From Streptomyces venezuelae ATCC 10712 (GTDB taxonomy: Bacteria; Actinomycetota; Actinomycetes; Streptomycetales; Streptomycetaceae): 64,000 nt of DNA. The stretch is from NCBI RefSeq assembly GCF_008639165.1, contig NZ_CP029197.1, forward strand, positions 496,001 to 560,000. The letters run 5' to 3'. Each line of letters opens with the position of its first letter. Positions within the stretch are counted from its first letter, which is position 1. Below the pieces are notes generated by a model. It searched no databases. It was not told the DNA's origin and saw nothing but the letters and a program-made list of their open reading frames with translations. The translations under genes and the position numbers were made by a program. Shown piece after piece: positions 44,521 to 57,314 of this stretch.

Positions 44521-47370
44521 ATGGTGCTGGTCGAGCGGGAGCGTCACCTCACGCAGCTGTCAGCCCTGTTGGAGAGGTGTCTGGACGGGGCGGGAAGCGT
44601 CGTCGTGCTCCGGGGCCCGGTGGCGGTCGGCAGGACGGAGCTGCTGCACACCTTCGCGGAGCGGGTCGCGGGCCCCCGGGTGCGTTTCCTGGGCGCCGCG
44701 GCCTCGCCGGAGGAGCGGCAGCTGCCCTTCGGCCTCCTCAGCCAGCTCCTGCACGGCGCCGGCGCCGCGTACGCGGAGCGGGCCGAGGCGCTGATCGGCC
44801 GCCCCGGCCGGCCGGAGGGCGAGGCCGGTCCGCAGGTCCTGGAAGGGGTCGCCCGGATCCTCCTCGACATGAGCGCCGAGGATCCGCTGCTGCTCGGCGT
44901 CGACGACGTGTCGCACGCGGACACCGACTCGCTGCGCTGTCTGCTCTTCCTCGCCCGGCGGCTGCGCCGCGCCCGGGTGATGCTCGTCCTCAGCGACCAG
45001 GACGGCTCCGGCTCCCGGCACGCCGACGTCCGCGGCGAGCTGTCGCGGCTGCCGTACTGCACGCAGATCCGGCTCGACCCGCTGTCCTGCGACGGGGTCG
45101 CGGCCCTGCTCGCGCACGACCTCGACGCCCATGTGGCGCACAGTCTCGCCGCGGGCGCCTTCGCCGTCACGGGAGGCAACCCGCTGCTCGTACGGGCGCT
45201 CGCCGAGGACTGGGAGGCACACGCCCGGGCGGCGGGAGCGGAGCCGCCCACGGCCCTCGTGGTCGGTGACCGGTTCGCCGAGCGGGCCGTGAGCTGCCTC
45301 CACCGGTTCGGTCCCGACGCGCTCGCCGTGGCCCGGGCGGTCGCGGTCATCGGGGAGGCGCCGGACGCGGACCTGGTCGCCCGGCTCACCGGCCTCGGCG
45401 CGATCGAGACCCGCGCCCTCCTCGAACTCCTCGGCACCTCGGGGCTGTTGCGGGAGGGCCGCTACCGGCATCCGGTGGCCCAGGCCGCCGTCCTCAGGGA
45501 CTTCGGCGCGGCCGGGCGCGTCGCCTGGCACCGGAGCGCCGCCGCCCTGCTGCACGCCGACGGCGGCCCGCCCGTCTCGGTCGCCCTCCAGCTCATCGCC
45601 GCCGGGGACACCGACGAGCCCTGGGCACCCGCCGTGCTCCAGGAGTCCGCCGCCCGCGCGACCGCCGGCGGTCAGGTCGACTTCGCCGTCGACTGCCTGG
45701 AGCTCGCCCACACCCTCGCCGACGACGAGCAGCAGCGGGCCGTGAGCCGGGCGGTGCTCGCCGAGGCCGAGTGGCGCCTCGACCCCGCCCGCGTCGTACG
45801 CCACCTCGGGCAGCTCACGGACGCCCTGCACCGGGGCCACCTGACGGACCGCCAGTCCCTCTCCGTGCTCGAACACCTGCTGTGGCACGGGCGGGTGGAC
45901 GAGGCGGCCACCGCCCTCGACCGGCTCGCCAGGACGGAATCCGGGCCGGACGCGGCGGAGCTCGGAGCCGTGCGCGCCTGCCTCGAGCTCTGCTACCCGG
46001 CGCAGCGGCACCACCGCACCACCCGGTCCCCGGCCCCCGTCCGCACGCCCCCGCCGGGCTCCGCGCCCTCCCTGGTGGCCACGGTGCTCGCGGCGGTGCG
46101 GGGCGAAGGGGCGGTGTCCGGCGACCACCTCTGGCAGGGTCTGCGCACCGACGAGCCGCTGACCCGGATCGCCCTGGGGCTGCTGGCCCTGGCCAGGCCC
46201 GAGCGGCTGGCCACGGTGGCGCCGTGGTGCCTGCCGGTCCTCGCGGACGCGGCGGGTCACGAAGGACCCGACTGGCGCGGACTGGTCACCGCGGCACGCG
46301 CCGACGCGGCGCTGCTGAGGGGCGAGCTGCCGGCCGCCGGCACGTTCGCCGCCGAGGCCCTGGCCGAGTCGTCGGCGGCGAGCTGGGGCGTCCTGGCCGG
46401 AGCGCCGCTGGCCTGTCTGCTCGTCACGGCCGTGGAGACGGGGCGGCTGGAGGAGGCCGCCGCGCAGCTGAACGTCCCACTGCCGGCCGCGCTGATGGAG
46501 ACGCCGTTCGGGCTCCGGTACCTGCGGGCGCGGGGGCAGTACCACCTGGCGATCGACCGGCCGTACGCGGCGCTCAGCGACTTCCGGGCCTGCGGCCGGC
46601 TGCTGCGGGACTGGGCGGCGGACGGGCCCCGTCAGCTGCCGTGGCGGATCGACGCCGCCCAGGCGATGGTGCGGCTCGGCCGCCGGGCGGAGGCGCGCGC
46701 ACTGCTCGAGGAGCAGCTCGACGGCCTGCCCGTCGACGACGAGCGCACCCTCGGCCGGGCGCTGCGGCAGCTGGCGGCGACGCTGGAGCCGCACGAGCGG
46801 CCGCCGCTGCTGGGCGACGCCGTGGAGGCGCTGCAGGCGGCGGGTGACCGGGTGGAGCTCGCGCACGCGCTGGCCGATCTGGGCAACGCCCATGCCGCCG
46901 CCGGTGATTCGCGCCGCGCCCGGCCGGTGCTGCGGCGGGCGTGGCGGGCGGCGCGGGAGTGTCACGCGGAGCGGCTCGCGCGGGTCCTGCGGCCGGGCGC
47001 GGCGAGTACGCCGCCGGCCGGGGCCGCGTCCGGCGGTCCTGGCCGCTCCGGCGGCCCCCGGGCCTCCGGTGGTGTGCTCGGCGGTGAGCAGGCGGCGGAG
47101 CTGAGCGCCGCCGAGCGGCGGGTAGGGGGTCTGGCGGCGCGGGGGCACAGCAACCGGCAGATCGCCCAGCGGTTGTGCATCACGGTGAGCACGGTCGAGC
47201 AGCATCTGACGCAGGTCTACCGGAAACTCGGGGTGCGCAGCCGCACGGACCTTCCGGGATTTCTCGAGGACGAGGAAGAACCGTCGGGGGTGAATTCGAC
47301 GGCGGGTTCGCCGCGTACCGACCCCTTACTCGCCGATGCCTTTTCTCATTCATCCCCCTATTCCCCCTAG
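44521..47370 (+). CDS. vemR: LAL-family (LuxR-type) transcriptional activator (VemR-like)
   Basis: A 949-aa protein starting at ATG 44521 with Shine-Dalgarno GGAGG. The N-terminal ATPase domain has a degenerate Walker A (GPVAVGRTELL, Arg38 in place of Lys) and Walker B LLLGVDDVSH. A helical TPR-like middle is followed by the C-terminal LuxR HTH: LSAAERRVGGLAARGHSNRQIAQRL then STVEQHLTQVYRKLG. It is expected to activate the cluster; the described venemycin activator is of this class. Codon 936 is the rare Leu codon TTA (47326-47328), so translation depends on the bldA tRNA. It stands upstream of dpgABC in the same direction. Confidence 0.9.
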   Translation: MVLVERERHLTQLSALLERCLDGAGSVVVLRGPVAVGRTELLHTFAERVAGPRVRFLGAAASPEERQLPFGLLSQLLHGAGAAYAERAEALIGRPGRPEGEAGPQVLEGVARILLDMSAEDPLLLGVDDVSHADTDSLRCLLFLARRLRRARVMLVLSDQDGSGSRHADVRGELSRLPYCTQIRLDPLSCDGVAALLAHDLDAHVAHSLAAGAFAVTGGNPLLVRALAEDWEAHARAAGAEPPTALVVGDRFAERAVSCLHRFGPDALAVARAVAVIGEAPDADLVARLTGLGAIETRALLELLGTSGLLREGRYRHPVAQAAVLRDFGAAGRVAWHRSAAALLHADGGPPVSVALQLIAAGDTDEPWAPAVLQESAARATAGGQVDFAVDCLELAHTLADDEQQRAVSRAVLAEAEWRLDPARVVRHLGQLTDALHRGHLTDRQSLSVLEHLLWHGRVDEAATALDRLARTESGPDAAELGAVRACLELCYPAQRHHRTTRSPAPVRTPPPGSAPSLVATVLAAVRGEGAVSGDHLWQGLRTDEPLTRIALGLLALARPERLATVAPWCLPVLADAAGHEGPDWRGLVTAARADAALLRGELPAAGTFAAEALAESSAASWGVLAGAPLACLLVTAVETGRLEEAAAQLNVPLPAALMETPFGLRYLRARGQYHLAIDRPYAALSDFRACGRLLRDWAADGPRQLPWRIDAAQAMVRLGRRAEARALLEEQLDGLPVDDERTLGRALRQLAATLEPHERPPLLGDAVEALQAAGDRVELAHALADLGNAHAAAGDSRRARPVLRRAWRAARECHAERLARVLRPGAASTPPAGAASGGPGRSGGPRASGGVLGGEQAAELSAAERRVGGLAARGHSNRQIAQRLCITVSTVEQHLTQVYRKLGVRSRTDLPGFLEDEEEPSGVNSTAGSPRTDPLLADAFSHSSPYSP

Positions 47371-47499
47371 GGAGCCCGGTGACGACCTTCACAGAAGGAG
47401 GGGTCTCCAGTGTTCCGCATTCCGTGGCTAGGCTGACTCCGCGAGTCTTTCACAGAGCATCGAGGGCCTTTCCACCGACTTGATCGAGGGGCAGTCAGA
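47351..47499 (+). promoter_or_regulatory. vemR 3' end and dpgA upstream region
   Basis: The final vemR codons and the 129-bp gap hold CCCCCTA-TTCCCCC (47354-47367), then CTAGGGAG, and an AT-balanced stretch before the dpgA ATG. The C-tract motif resembles the one in the vemG-halogenase gap, so it may be a shared activator site. No clear -35/-10 pair is visible. Confidence 0.4.
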
Positions 47500-48585
47500 A
47501 TGATCCTCAGTGAACGCACGACCCCTTGGGCCGCCACGCGGAGCGGGCCGACCGTATTGGGAGTCGCCACCGCCAACCCGGATTCCTCCTATTCCCAGGA
47601 GGACCTCCTCGACCTGTACGACATCGAGGATCCGCGTATCCGTTCGGTGTTCCTCAACAGTGCGATAGAACGGCGTTTCCTGAACGTTCCGCCGTACGGC
47701 GACGACGGCCGGCCCCGGATGGAGACCCAGGGCGAACTGCTCGCCAAGCACAAGGTGCGGGGCACGGAGCTGGGCGCCCGGGCGCTGCAGACCTGCCTCA
47801 AGCGCATCGGCGCCGCCGTCAGCGACATCGGGTATCTGGTGTGCGTCACCTCGACGGGCCTGCTGACGCCCGGGTTCAGCGCGCTGCTCATCCGCGAGCT
47901 GGGCATTCCCACGGACTGCGGCCGCCTCGACATCGTCGGGATGGGCTGCAACGCCGGCCTCAACGCCCTGAACGCCACCACCGGCTGGGCCTCGGCCAAC
48001 CCGGGCCGGATCGCCATGATGGTGTGCGTCGAGGTGTGCTCGGCGGCGTACGTCTTCGACGGCACGATGCGCACCTCGGTCGTCAACAGCCTGTTCGGGG
48101 ACGGCTCCGCGGCGATCGCCGTGTCGCACGCCCCGGACCGGCCGGGCCCGCAGGTGCTGAAGTACGCGAGCCGCATCGTGCCGGACGCGGTCGACGCGAT
48201 GCGCTACGACTGGGACGACGACCAGGGCAAGTTCAGCTTCTTCCTCGACCGTGACGTGCCGTACGTGGTGGGCGCGCACGCCGAGGAGGTCGTCACGGAC
48301 CTGCTCAAGGGGACCGGGCTGCGGCGCAGTCAGATCGCACACTGGCTGGTGCATTCCGGGGGCAAGAAGGTCATCGACTCGGTGTCGGTCAACCTCGGCC
48401 TCACCCGGCACGACGTCCGGCACACCACGGACGTGCTGCGCGACTACGGCAACCTCTCCAGCGGCTCCTTCCTGTTCTCGTACGAGCAGCTGCTGCGGGA
48501 GGGCGTGACCCGCCCCGGCGACTACGGCGTCCTCATGACGATGGGCCCCGGGTCGACCCTGGAGACGGCGCTCGTCCGCTACTGA
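47500..48585 (+). CDS. dpgA: DpgA-like type III polyketide synthase
   Basis: A 361-aa chalcone-synthase-fold protein. The triad is Cys in VGMGCNAGLNALN, His in VHSGGKKVI and Asn in GNLSSGS. DpgA condenses four malonyl-CoA and cyclises to the 3,5-dihydroxyphenylacetyl-CoA precursor, assisted by DpgB and DpgD. Sequence features such as TTPWAATRSGP and YDWDDDQGKFSFFLDRDVPYVVG are characteristic of the DpgA branch and not of RppA (tetrahydroxynaphthalene synthase). It is the first gene of a dpgABC-decarboxylase-dehydrogenase run that supplies the 3,5-dihydroxybenzoate starter. Confidence 0.93.
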   Translation: MILSERTTPWAATRSGPTVLGVATANPDSSYSQEDLLDLYDIEDPRIRSVFLNSAIERRFLNVPPYGDDGRPRMETQGELLAKHKVRGTELGARALQTCLKRIGAAVSDIGYLVCVTSTGLLTPGFSALLIRELGIPTDCGRLDIVGMGCNAGLNALNATTGWASANPGRIAMMVCVEVCSAAYVFDGTMRTSVVNSLFGDGSAAIAVSHAPDRPGPQVLKYASRIVPDAVDAMRYDWDDDQGKFSFFLDRDVPYVVGAHAEEVVTDLLKGTGLRRSQIAHWLVHSGGKKVIDSVSVNLGLTRHDVRHTTDVLRDYGNLSSGSFLFSYEQLLREGVTRPGDYGVLMTMGPGSTLETALVRY

Positions 48586-48663
48586 GCCGCGGCCCCCGCC
48601 ACGGGCGCCGGACTCCTCGTACCACCCACTCCCTCTGTCCGTACCGACGATCAGGACACAGTC

Positions 48664-52492
<3,829 letters not shown>

Positions 52493-52529
52493 GCGGGAAA
52501 CCCGCACGCCGGAACCTCAGGAGGAACGC

Positions 52530-53990
52530 ATGACAGGCCTGGTCGACGTGGACGGGCTCACGGGGACGCTGTTCAGCGACGGATGGCGGGCCCCGGTCGC
52601 CGGGGGCGCCGTAGAGGTGACCGAACCGGCGACGGGGAAGACGCTCGCCCGGGTCGGCGTCGCCGACGCGGCCGACGTCGCGAAGGCCGCGGCCGGCGCG
52701 GCGCGGGCCCAGCCGGCCTGGGGCGCCCTGCCCGCCGCCGCCCGCGCGACGGTGCTGCGGCGCGCGGCGGCGGTGCTCGACGGGCACCGCGCGGAGGTGG
52801 CCCGGTGGCTGATCCGCGAGGGCGGCGGCGTCCGGGCGAAGGCGGAGACCGAGATCGCGGACACGGTGGAGGAGCTCCTCCAGGCGGCGGCCCTGCCGAC
52901 CCGGCCGCACGGTCAGGTCCTGCCCGCCGAGCCGGGCCGGTCGAGTCTGGCCCGCCGGGTGCCGCTGGGGGTGGTCGGGGTCATCAGCCCGTGGAACGTG
53001 CCGCTGCTGCTCGCGCTGCGCTCGGTGGCCCCGGCGCTGGCCCTGGGCAACGCCGTGCTGCTCAAACCGGACGTCCGTACGGCGGTCTCCGGCGGTCTCG
53101 TGGTGGCCCGGCTCTTCGAGGAGGCGGGGCTGCCGGAGGGGGTGCTGCACGTGCTGCCGGGTGACGCGGTGGCCGGGAGCGCGCTGACGGCCGAACCGGG
53201 GGTGGCGATGGTGTCGTTCACCGGGTCGACCGCGGTCGGGCGGGAGGTGGGGGCCGCGGCGGGGCGCGGTCTCAAGCGGGTCTCGCTGGAGCTCGGCGGC
53301 AACAACGCGCTGATCGTGCTCGACGACGCCGGTCTCGCGGCGGCCGCGGCGGCCGGGGCGTTCGCGTCCTTCTTCCACCAGGGCCAGATCTGCATGGCGG
53401 CGGGTCGGCACATCGTGCACGCCTCGGTCGCCGAGCCGTACACCCGGCTGCTGGTCCGGGAGGCCCACCGGATGTCCGTGGGCGACCCGTGGACCGACCG
53501 GGTCGACCTGGGGCCGATGATCGACGCCCGGCAGTTGCGGCGGACCCATGGGATCGTCCGCGACAGCGTCGCGGCGGGCGCCGCGCTGCGGGCGGGCGGG
53601 CTGCCGGACGGGCCGTTCTACCCGCCGACCGTGCTCACCGGGGTGACCCGGGAGATGCCGGCGTTCACCGAGGAGATCTTCGGTCCGGTGGCGCCGGTGA
53701 TCGTCGTGGGGGACGACGACGAGGCGGTGGCCGTGGCGAACGACACGGAGTACGGCTTGGTGGCGGCGGTCCGGACGGGTTCGGTGGAGCGGGGGCTGCG
53801 GCTCGCCGACCGGCTGCGGACGGGCATGGTCCACGTCAACGACCAGACCGTGAACCACCAGGCGGTGGTGCCCTTCGGCGGCTTCGGCGCCTCGGGCAAC
53901 GGGGCCCGGCACGGGGCGGAGTTCGCCTGGGACGCGTACACCCAGTGGCAGTGGGTCACGGCCCGGAGCGACGAGCAGGACGGGGCCTAG
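52530..53990 (+). CDS. Aldehyde dehydrogenase (3,5-dihydroxybenzaldehyde to 3,5-dihydroxybenzoate)
   Basis: A 486-aa NAD(P)-dependent aldehyde dehydrogenase starting at ATG 52530 with a perfect Shine-Dalgarno AGGAGGAA. The catalytic Cys lies in FFHQGQICMAAGR, the catalytic Glu in SLELGGNNALIVLD, the cofactor loop is FTGSTAVGREV, and EEIFGPVAPVI is near the C-terminus. It resembles benzaldehyde (vanillin) dehydrogenases. Context gives the role: it completes starter synthesis for VemG. It is the right-hand gene of the vem set, and an IS begins two bases after its stop. Confidence 0.9.
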   Translation: MTGLVDVDGLTGTLFSDGWRAPVAGGAVEVTEPATGKTLARVGVADAADVAKAAAGAARAQPAWGALPAAARATVLRRAAAVLDGHRAEVARWLIREGGGVRAKAETEIADTVEELLQAAALPTRPHGQVLPAEPGRSSLARRVPLGVVGVISPWNVPLLLALRSVAPALALGNAVLLKPDVRTAVSGGLVVARLFEEAGLPEGVLHVLPGDAVAGSALTAEPGVAMVSFTGSTAVGREVGAAAGRGLKRVSLELGGNNALIVLDDAGLAAAAAAGAFASFFHQGQICMAAGRHIVHASVAEPYTRLLVREAHRMSVGDPWTDRVDLGPMIDARQLRRTHGIVRDSVAAGAALRAGGLPDGPFYPPTVLTGVTREMPAFTEEIFGPVAPVIVVGDDDEAVAVANDTEYGLVAAVRTGSVERGLRLADRLRTGMVHVNDQTVNHQAVVPFGGFGASGNGARHGAEFAWDAYTQWQWVTARSDEQDGA

Positions 53991-53991
53991 A

Positions 53992-54960
53992 CGAGTAGAT
54001 CCGATGTGATCAGTGGTCGAACGCGATCAGCGAGCGGGTGACAGGTGCGCCGGTCTGGTGGTTGTGCCAGATGCCGGCGGCCATCGCCAGGACGCGCTGG
54101 GCGACCCGGATCGCAACGCCCGCAAAGGTCCGCCCGCCGTGTTGTTCCAGGTCGAGCTGCCCCCTGAGGGTGTCGTTGACCGACTCGATCAGCTGGCGGA
54201 CCTTCTTGAGCATCGGCTCGCCAGAGCGCTGCTTCTCGCGCTTGAACGCGGGCCGCAGGAGCTCGATGCCCAGCTCGGCGAGTTCCTGCTCGAACGCCTT
54301 CGAGGCGAAGCCCTTGTCGGAGATGAGCAGGATGCCTTCGCGTCGGGTGACCAGTTTGGCATCGACCTCGAGCATCGCGGCCAGGACCTCGCGCTCGCCG
54401 AGCTTCGGGTTGGCCAGTGCCCACAGGATCGGCATGCCGGTCGGAGTGCAGACCAGGTACAGGCGCAGGCCCCAGAAGAACCGTGAGTGGGAGGCGCAGT
54501 GGCCGTAGCCGGCCCAGCCCGCCAGGTTCGAGCGTTTCACGGTCGGGCGAGACATGCCGCACGGCACCGGGGTGGAGTCGGTGATCCCGACCGTGTCGGT
54601 CCAGAAGTCGCTGTCCCGGGCGAGTTCCCTGATCATGCGCTTGACCAGCGGAAGTGCTGCACGCAGTCGCTTGTTGTAGCCCGCCACGCTGGGGCAGGTA
54701 GGGAAACATGCCGTTCAGGTGCTTGCGCGCGTAGCGCAGCCAGCGGGCCTCGGAGTGGCAGCCGAGGAGTGCCTGCGCCACGGCCAGGCAGACGAGTTCG
54801 GAGTCGCTGAGCAGAGGCGGTCGGCCCATCCATCGCGTTCCTCCGATCTCGTCGTCGATCTTCACGTAGAGTGCGGTCAAGAGGGTGTTCAGGTCGGTCG
54901 TCACAAACTGATCTTGACCACCCTCGTCCCTTTGGCGGGGCGGAACTTCGGATCTACTCG
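53992..54960 (-). mobile_element. IS982-family-like insertion sequence, 969 bp
   Basis: It is bounded by perfect 13-bp terminal inverted repeats CGAGTAGATCCGA (53992-54004) and TCGGATCTACTCG (54948-54960). The flanking triplet AGA occurs on both sides and may be a target duplication. It contains one frameshifted transposase gene. It inserted directly after the vem aldehyde dehydrogenase and separates the vem cluster from the following genes. Confidence 0.8.
54010..54904 (-). pseudogene. IS982-like transposase, frameshifted
   Basis: The reading starts at GTG 54902-54904 (VTTDLNTLLTALYVKIDDE) and runs to KHLNGMFPYLPQ. It then shifts frame at about 54680-54690, where one extra base seems to be present, and continues as GYNKRLRAALPLVKRMIREL to the stop at 54010. 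The second part holds DDE-type motifs ITDSTPVPCGMSRPTVKRS and LLISDKGFAS and ends LIAFDH. Intact Streptomyces relatives read through as one protein of about 295 residues. The shift could be a mutation or, less likely, programmed frameshifting. Confidence 0.8.
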
Positions 54961-55007
54961 AGATCGGTCCCGGAATCAGCCGGGGCAGCACGAGAGAAGA
55001 GGCGATC

Positions 55008-55787
55008 GTGGGGGAACTGGACGGCAGGGCCGCGCTGGTGACGGGCGGCTCGCGCGGGATCGGGCGCGCGGTCGCCCTGCGGCTCGCCGCCGAGGGGGCG
55101 CTGGTCGCGGTCCACTACGGGGGCAACGACGCGGCCGCCGCGCAGACCGTGGCGCTGATCGCCGAGGCCGGCGGCAGGGCGTTCGCGGTACAGGCCAGGT
55201 TCGGCGAGAGCGGCGCGGTGGACCGGTTGTTCGAGGGGCTCACCGCCGGGCTGGCGGACCACGGTGCGGACGGGCTGGACATCCTGGTCAACAATGCGGG
55301 CATCCACTCGGTCAGCTCGATCGGGCAGCTCACCGAGAAGGAGTTCGAGCGGCTTCTGTCGGTCAACGTGAGCACGCCGATCTTCGTGGTCCAGCGGGCG
55401 CTGCCGCTGCTGCGGGACGGCGGACGGATCGTCAACGTGGGCTCTGCGGCCACCCGGATCGCGAACCCCCTCCAGATCGGCTACACCGTCACCAAGGCGG
55501 CGCTGGCTGCCCTCAGCCCGTCGCTCGCCAACGAGCTGGGTCGGCGCGGGATCACCGTGAACACGGTCGAACCCGGGGTGGTGCTGACCGACATGACGGC
55601 CGGGTGGACCGGCGTTCCGGAGGCGGTGGCCGGACTTGAGGCGATCACCGCGCTCGGACGGATTGGCGAGCCGGGGGACGTCGCAGATGTGGTGGGCTTC
55701 CTGGCGGGCCCGCAGGGCCGCTGGGTGACCGGCCAGATCATCGACGTCTCCGGCGGTACCTACCTCGGCCCGATCACTGGCGGGTGA
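55008..55787 (+). CDS. Short-chain dehydrogenase/reductase (SDR, FabG-like)
   Basis: A 259-aa classical SDR starting at GTG 55008 with Shine-Dalgarno AGAAGAGG. The cofactor motif TGGSRGIGRA, NNAG (ILVNNAGIH), the Ser region NVGSAATRIANPLQ and catalytic YTVTK are present, and the C-terminal GQIIDVSGGTYLG is typical. The substrate is unknown. It is enclosed between the IS right end and a second isolated copy of the same end. Adjacency to the vem set is probably accidental, and nothing in the pathway needs a ketoreductase. Confidence 0.88.
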   Translation: MGELDGRAALVTGGSRGIGRAVALRLAAEGALVAVHYGGNDAAAAQTVALIAEAGGRAFAVQARFGESGAVDRLFEGLTAGLADHGADGLDILVNNAGIHSVSSIGQLTEKEFERLLSVNVSTPIFVVQRALPLLRDGGRIVNVGSAATRIANPLQIGYTVTKAALAALSPSLANELGRRGITVNTVEPGVVLTDMTAGWTGVPEAVAGLEAITALGRIGEPGDVADVVGFLAGPQGRWVTGQIIDVSGGTYLGPITGG

Positions 55788-55832
55788 GCCGCCGCCCGGC
55801 CAGGTACCAGGTTGACGTCGGACTGGGCGGAG

Positions 55833-55852
55833 CGGAACTTCGGATCTACTCG
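55833..55852. mobile_element. isolated IS end (second copy of the IS right terminus)
   Basis: The 20 bases at 55833-55852 repeat exactly those at 54941-54960, the right end of the IS, after a similar GC-rich lead. The rest of a second element is missing. It may be the scar of a second IS copy or a one-ended duplication. Confidence 0.7.
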
Positions 55853-55875
55853 TCTAGGGGGTGCGACCGCCCAGG

Positions 55876-55928
55876 GGGCACGGCATCCGTGCCCTCGGCA
55901 CTCGGCACTCGGCACTCGGCACTCGGGG
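55876..55928. repeat. hairpin and CTCGGCA heptamer tandem repeat
   Basis: GGGCACGG-CAT-CCGTGCCC (55876-55894) forms an 8-bp stem, possibly a terminator for the SDR gene. It is followed directly by four CTCGGCA units (55894-55921) and a partial fifth. The heptamer array lies 60-90 bp before the esterase start. Confidence 0.7.
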
Positions 55929-55986
55929 AGGCCGGTGACCGCGTGGCGCACTCGACAGGTGCCCTCGCGACGGTAGAAACGACGGC

Positions 55987-57168
55987 ATGCCACCGCTCCG
56001 GAACATGCGTCAGAAGGCACTCGTCACTGCGGCTGCCGGCACGCTTGCCGTGTCGGCCGCTCTGGTCTCCGCCTCTGTTCTTCCCGCCCGGGCTGCTGCG
56101 GCGGACGAGAGACCCTTGCTGGTGACGCTGGGGGACAGCTTCATTTCCGGTGAAGCCGGCCGGTGGGCCGGCAACAGCAACGAGTCCGCGGCCGGTCACG
56201 CGGGCACCGACCGGGCATGGGACCCGCAGACCCGCGCCAGTGACCCCCACACGGTGTACGGCGCCAGCTACGACGACGGCTGCAATCGTTCCGACAGCGC
56301 CGAAGTCCACTCCGCTCCGGGGTCGGACCGGCGTGTCAATCTGGCCTGCTCCGGCGCCACGTCGACGGCGATCCTGCTTCCCGAGAACGGCGGCGAACCC
56401 TTCAAGGGCCGGCCCTCCCAGGCGGAACAGCTCCAGATGACCGCCGACGGCCACCCCGTGCACGCCGTCGTCATCTCCGTCGGCGGCAACGACCTCGGCT
56501 TCTCGGGCATCATCAGCGCCTGCGCCAAGAACTTCGTGAAACCCCCGCTCTTCGCCAAACCCTGCTCGCCCGAGCAGGCCAAGGTCGTCGACCAGCGCCT
56601 GCCGGCCATGCGCGCCGCCGTCACCGCAGCGGTCCGCGACGTACGCACCGCGATGACCCGGGCAGGTCATCCGGCCGGCAGTTACCGGCTCATTCTGCAG
56701 TCCGCGCCCAGCCCGCTGCCGGACGCCGCTCGGATCCGGTACCCCGGCGACAAGTACGACCGCCTCTACACCGGTGGCTGCCCGTTCTTCGACAAGGACC
56801 TGACCTGGGCGCACGACGAGCTGGGACCTGCCGTCAGCGCCGGTCTCGCCCGGGTGGCCCAGGAGCAGAACACCGAGTTCCTCGACCTCTCCCACGCATT
56901 CGACGGGCGTGAGGTCTGCTCCGACACCACAAGCCAGGTCGGGAAGGGCGAGCGTCCCTCCAGCGTCCGCAGCGAGTGGGTCCGCTTCACCACCAGCGGC
57001 CTGGGACAGGGCCAGCGCCAGGAGTCTCTGCACCCGAACTACTACGGCCAACTCGCTCTCGGCACCTGCCTCGGCCTGGTCCTCGAGCGGAGGCCGGGGG
57101 CCTACCGGTGCGACAACGTTCCCCGGCAGTCACCCCAGTCCATGACGGTGCGACCCGCCGACTTCTGA
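55987..57168 (+). CDS. Secreted SGNH/GDSL-family esterase or lipase
   Basis: A 393-aa protein. The signal peptide (MPPLRNMRQKALVTAAAGTL, cleavage likely after ARAAA about residue 38) indicates secretion. SGNH blocks: GDSF (LLVTLGDSFISGEAGRW, Ser nucleophile), Gly in VNLACSGATS, Asn in ISVGGNDLGFS, and His in SLHPNYYGQ. Several Cys residues suggest disulfides, as in secreted Streptomyces lipases. The substrate is not predictable. It is probably unrelated to either cluster. Confidence 0.9.
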   Translation: MPPLRNMRQKALVTAAAGTLAVSAALVSASVLPARAAAADERPLLVTLGDSFISGEAGRWAGNSNESAAGHAGTDRAWDPQTRASDPHTVYGASYDDGCNRSDSAEVHSAPGSDRRVNLACSGATSTAILLPENGGEPFKGRPSQAEQLQMTADGHPVHAVVISVGGNDLGFSGIISACAKNFVKPPLFAKPCSPEQAKVVDQRLPAMRAAVTAAVRDVRTAMTRAGHPAGSYRLILQSAPSPLPDAARIRYPGDKYDRLYTGGCPFFDKDLTWAHDELGPAVSAGLARVAQEQNTEFLDLSHAFDGREVCSDTTSQVGKGERPSSVRSEWVRFTTSGLGQGQRQESLHPNYYGQLALGTCLGLVLERRPGAYRCDNVPRQSPQSMTVRPADF

Positions 57169-57314
57169 TCCCCTCAGCACGGGCCCCCGGGGTGGCGTCG
57201 CGCAGGGCCCCCAGGAGAGTGATCATTCCGCTCGCCCGTCACCGGCCCGTCGCTGGTGGGGGAAGCCTGTTGGCGTCGGCGACTTGCCGCACGTGCCGCA
57301 GGGAGTGGAGAGAA

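Noticed and set aside
55008..55787. SDR as ketoreductase of the vem pathway
   Set aside because: It lies beyond the IS, is outside the 16-gene set, and the expected unreduced aryl triketide product does not need reduction.
53992..55852. Composite transposon carrying the SDR gene
   Set aside because: Only one IS is present (with a frameshifted transposase) and the second end is a 20-bp fragment; no second full element or common target duplication is visible.
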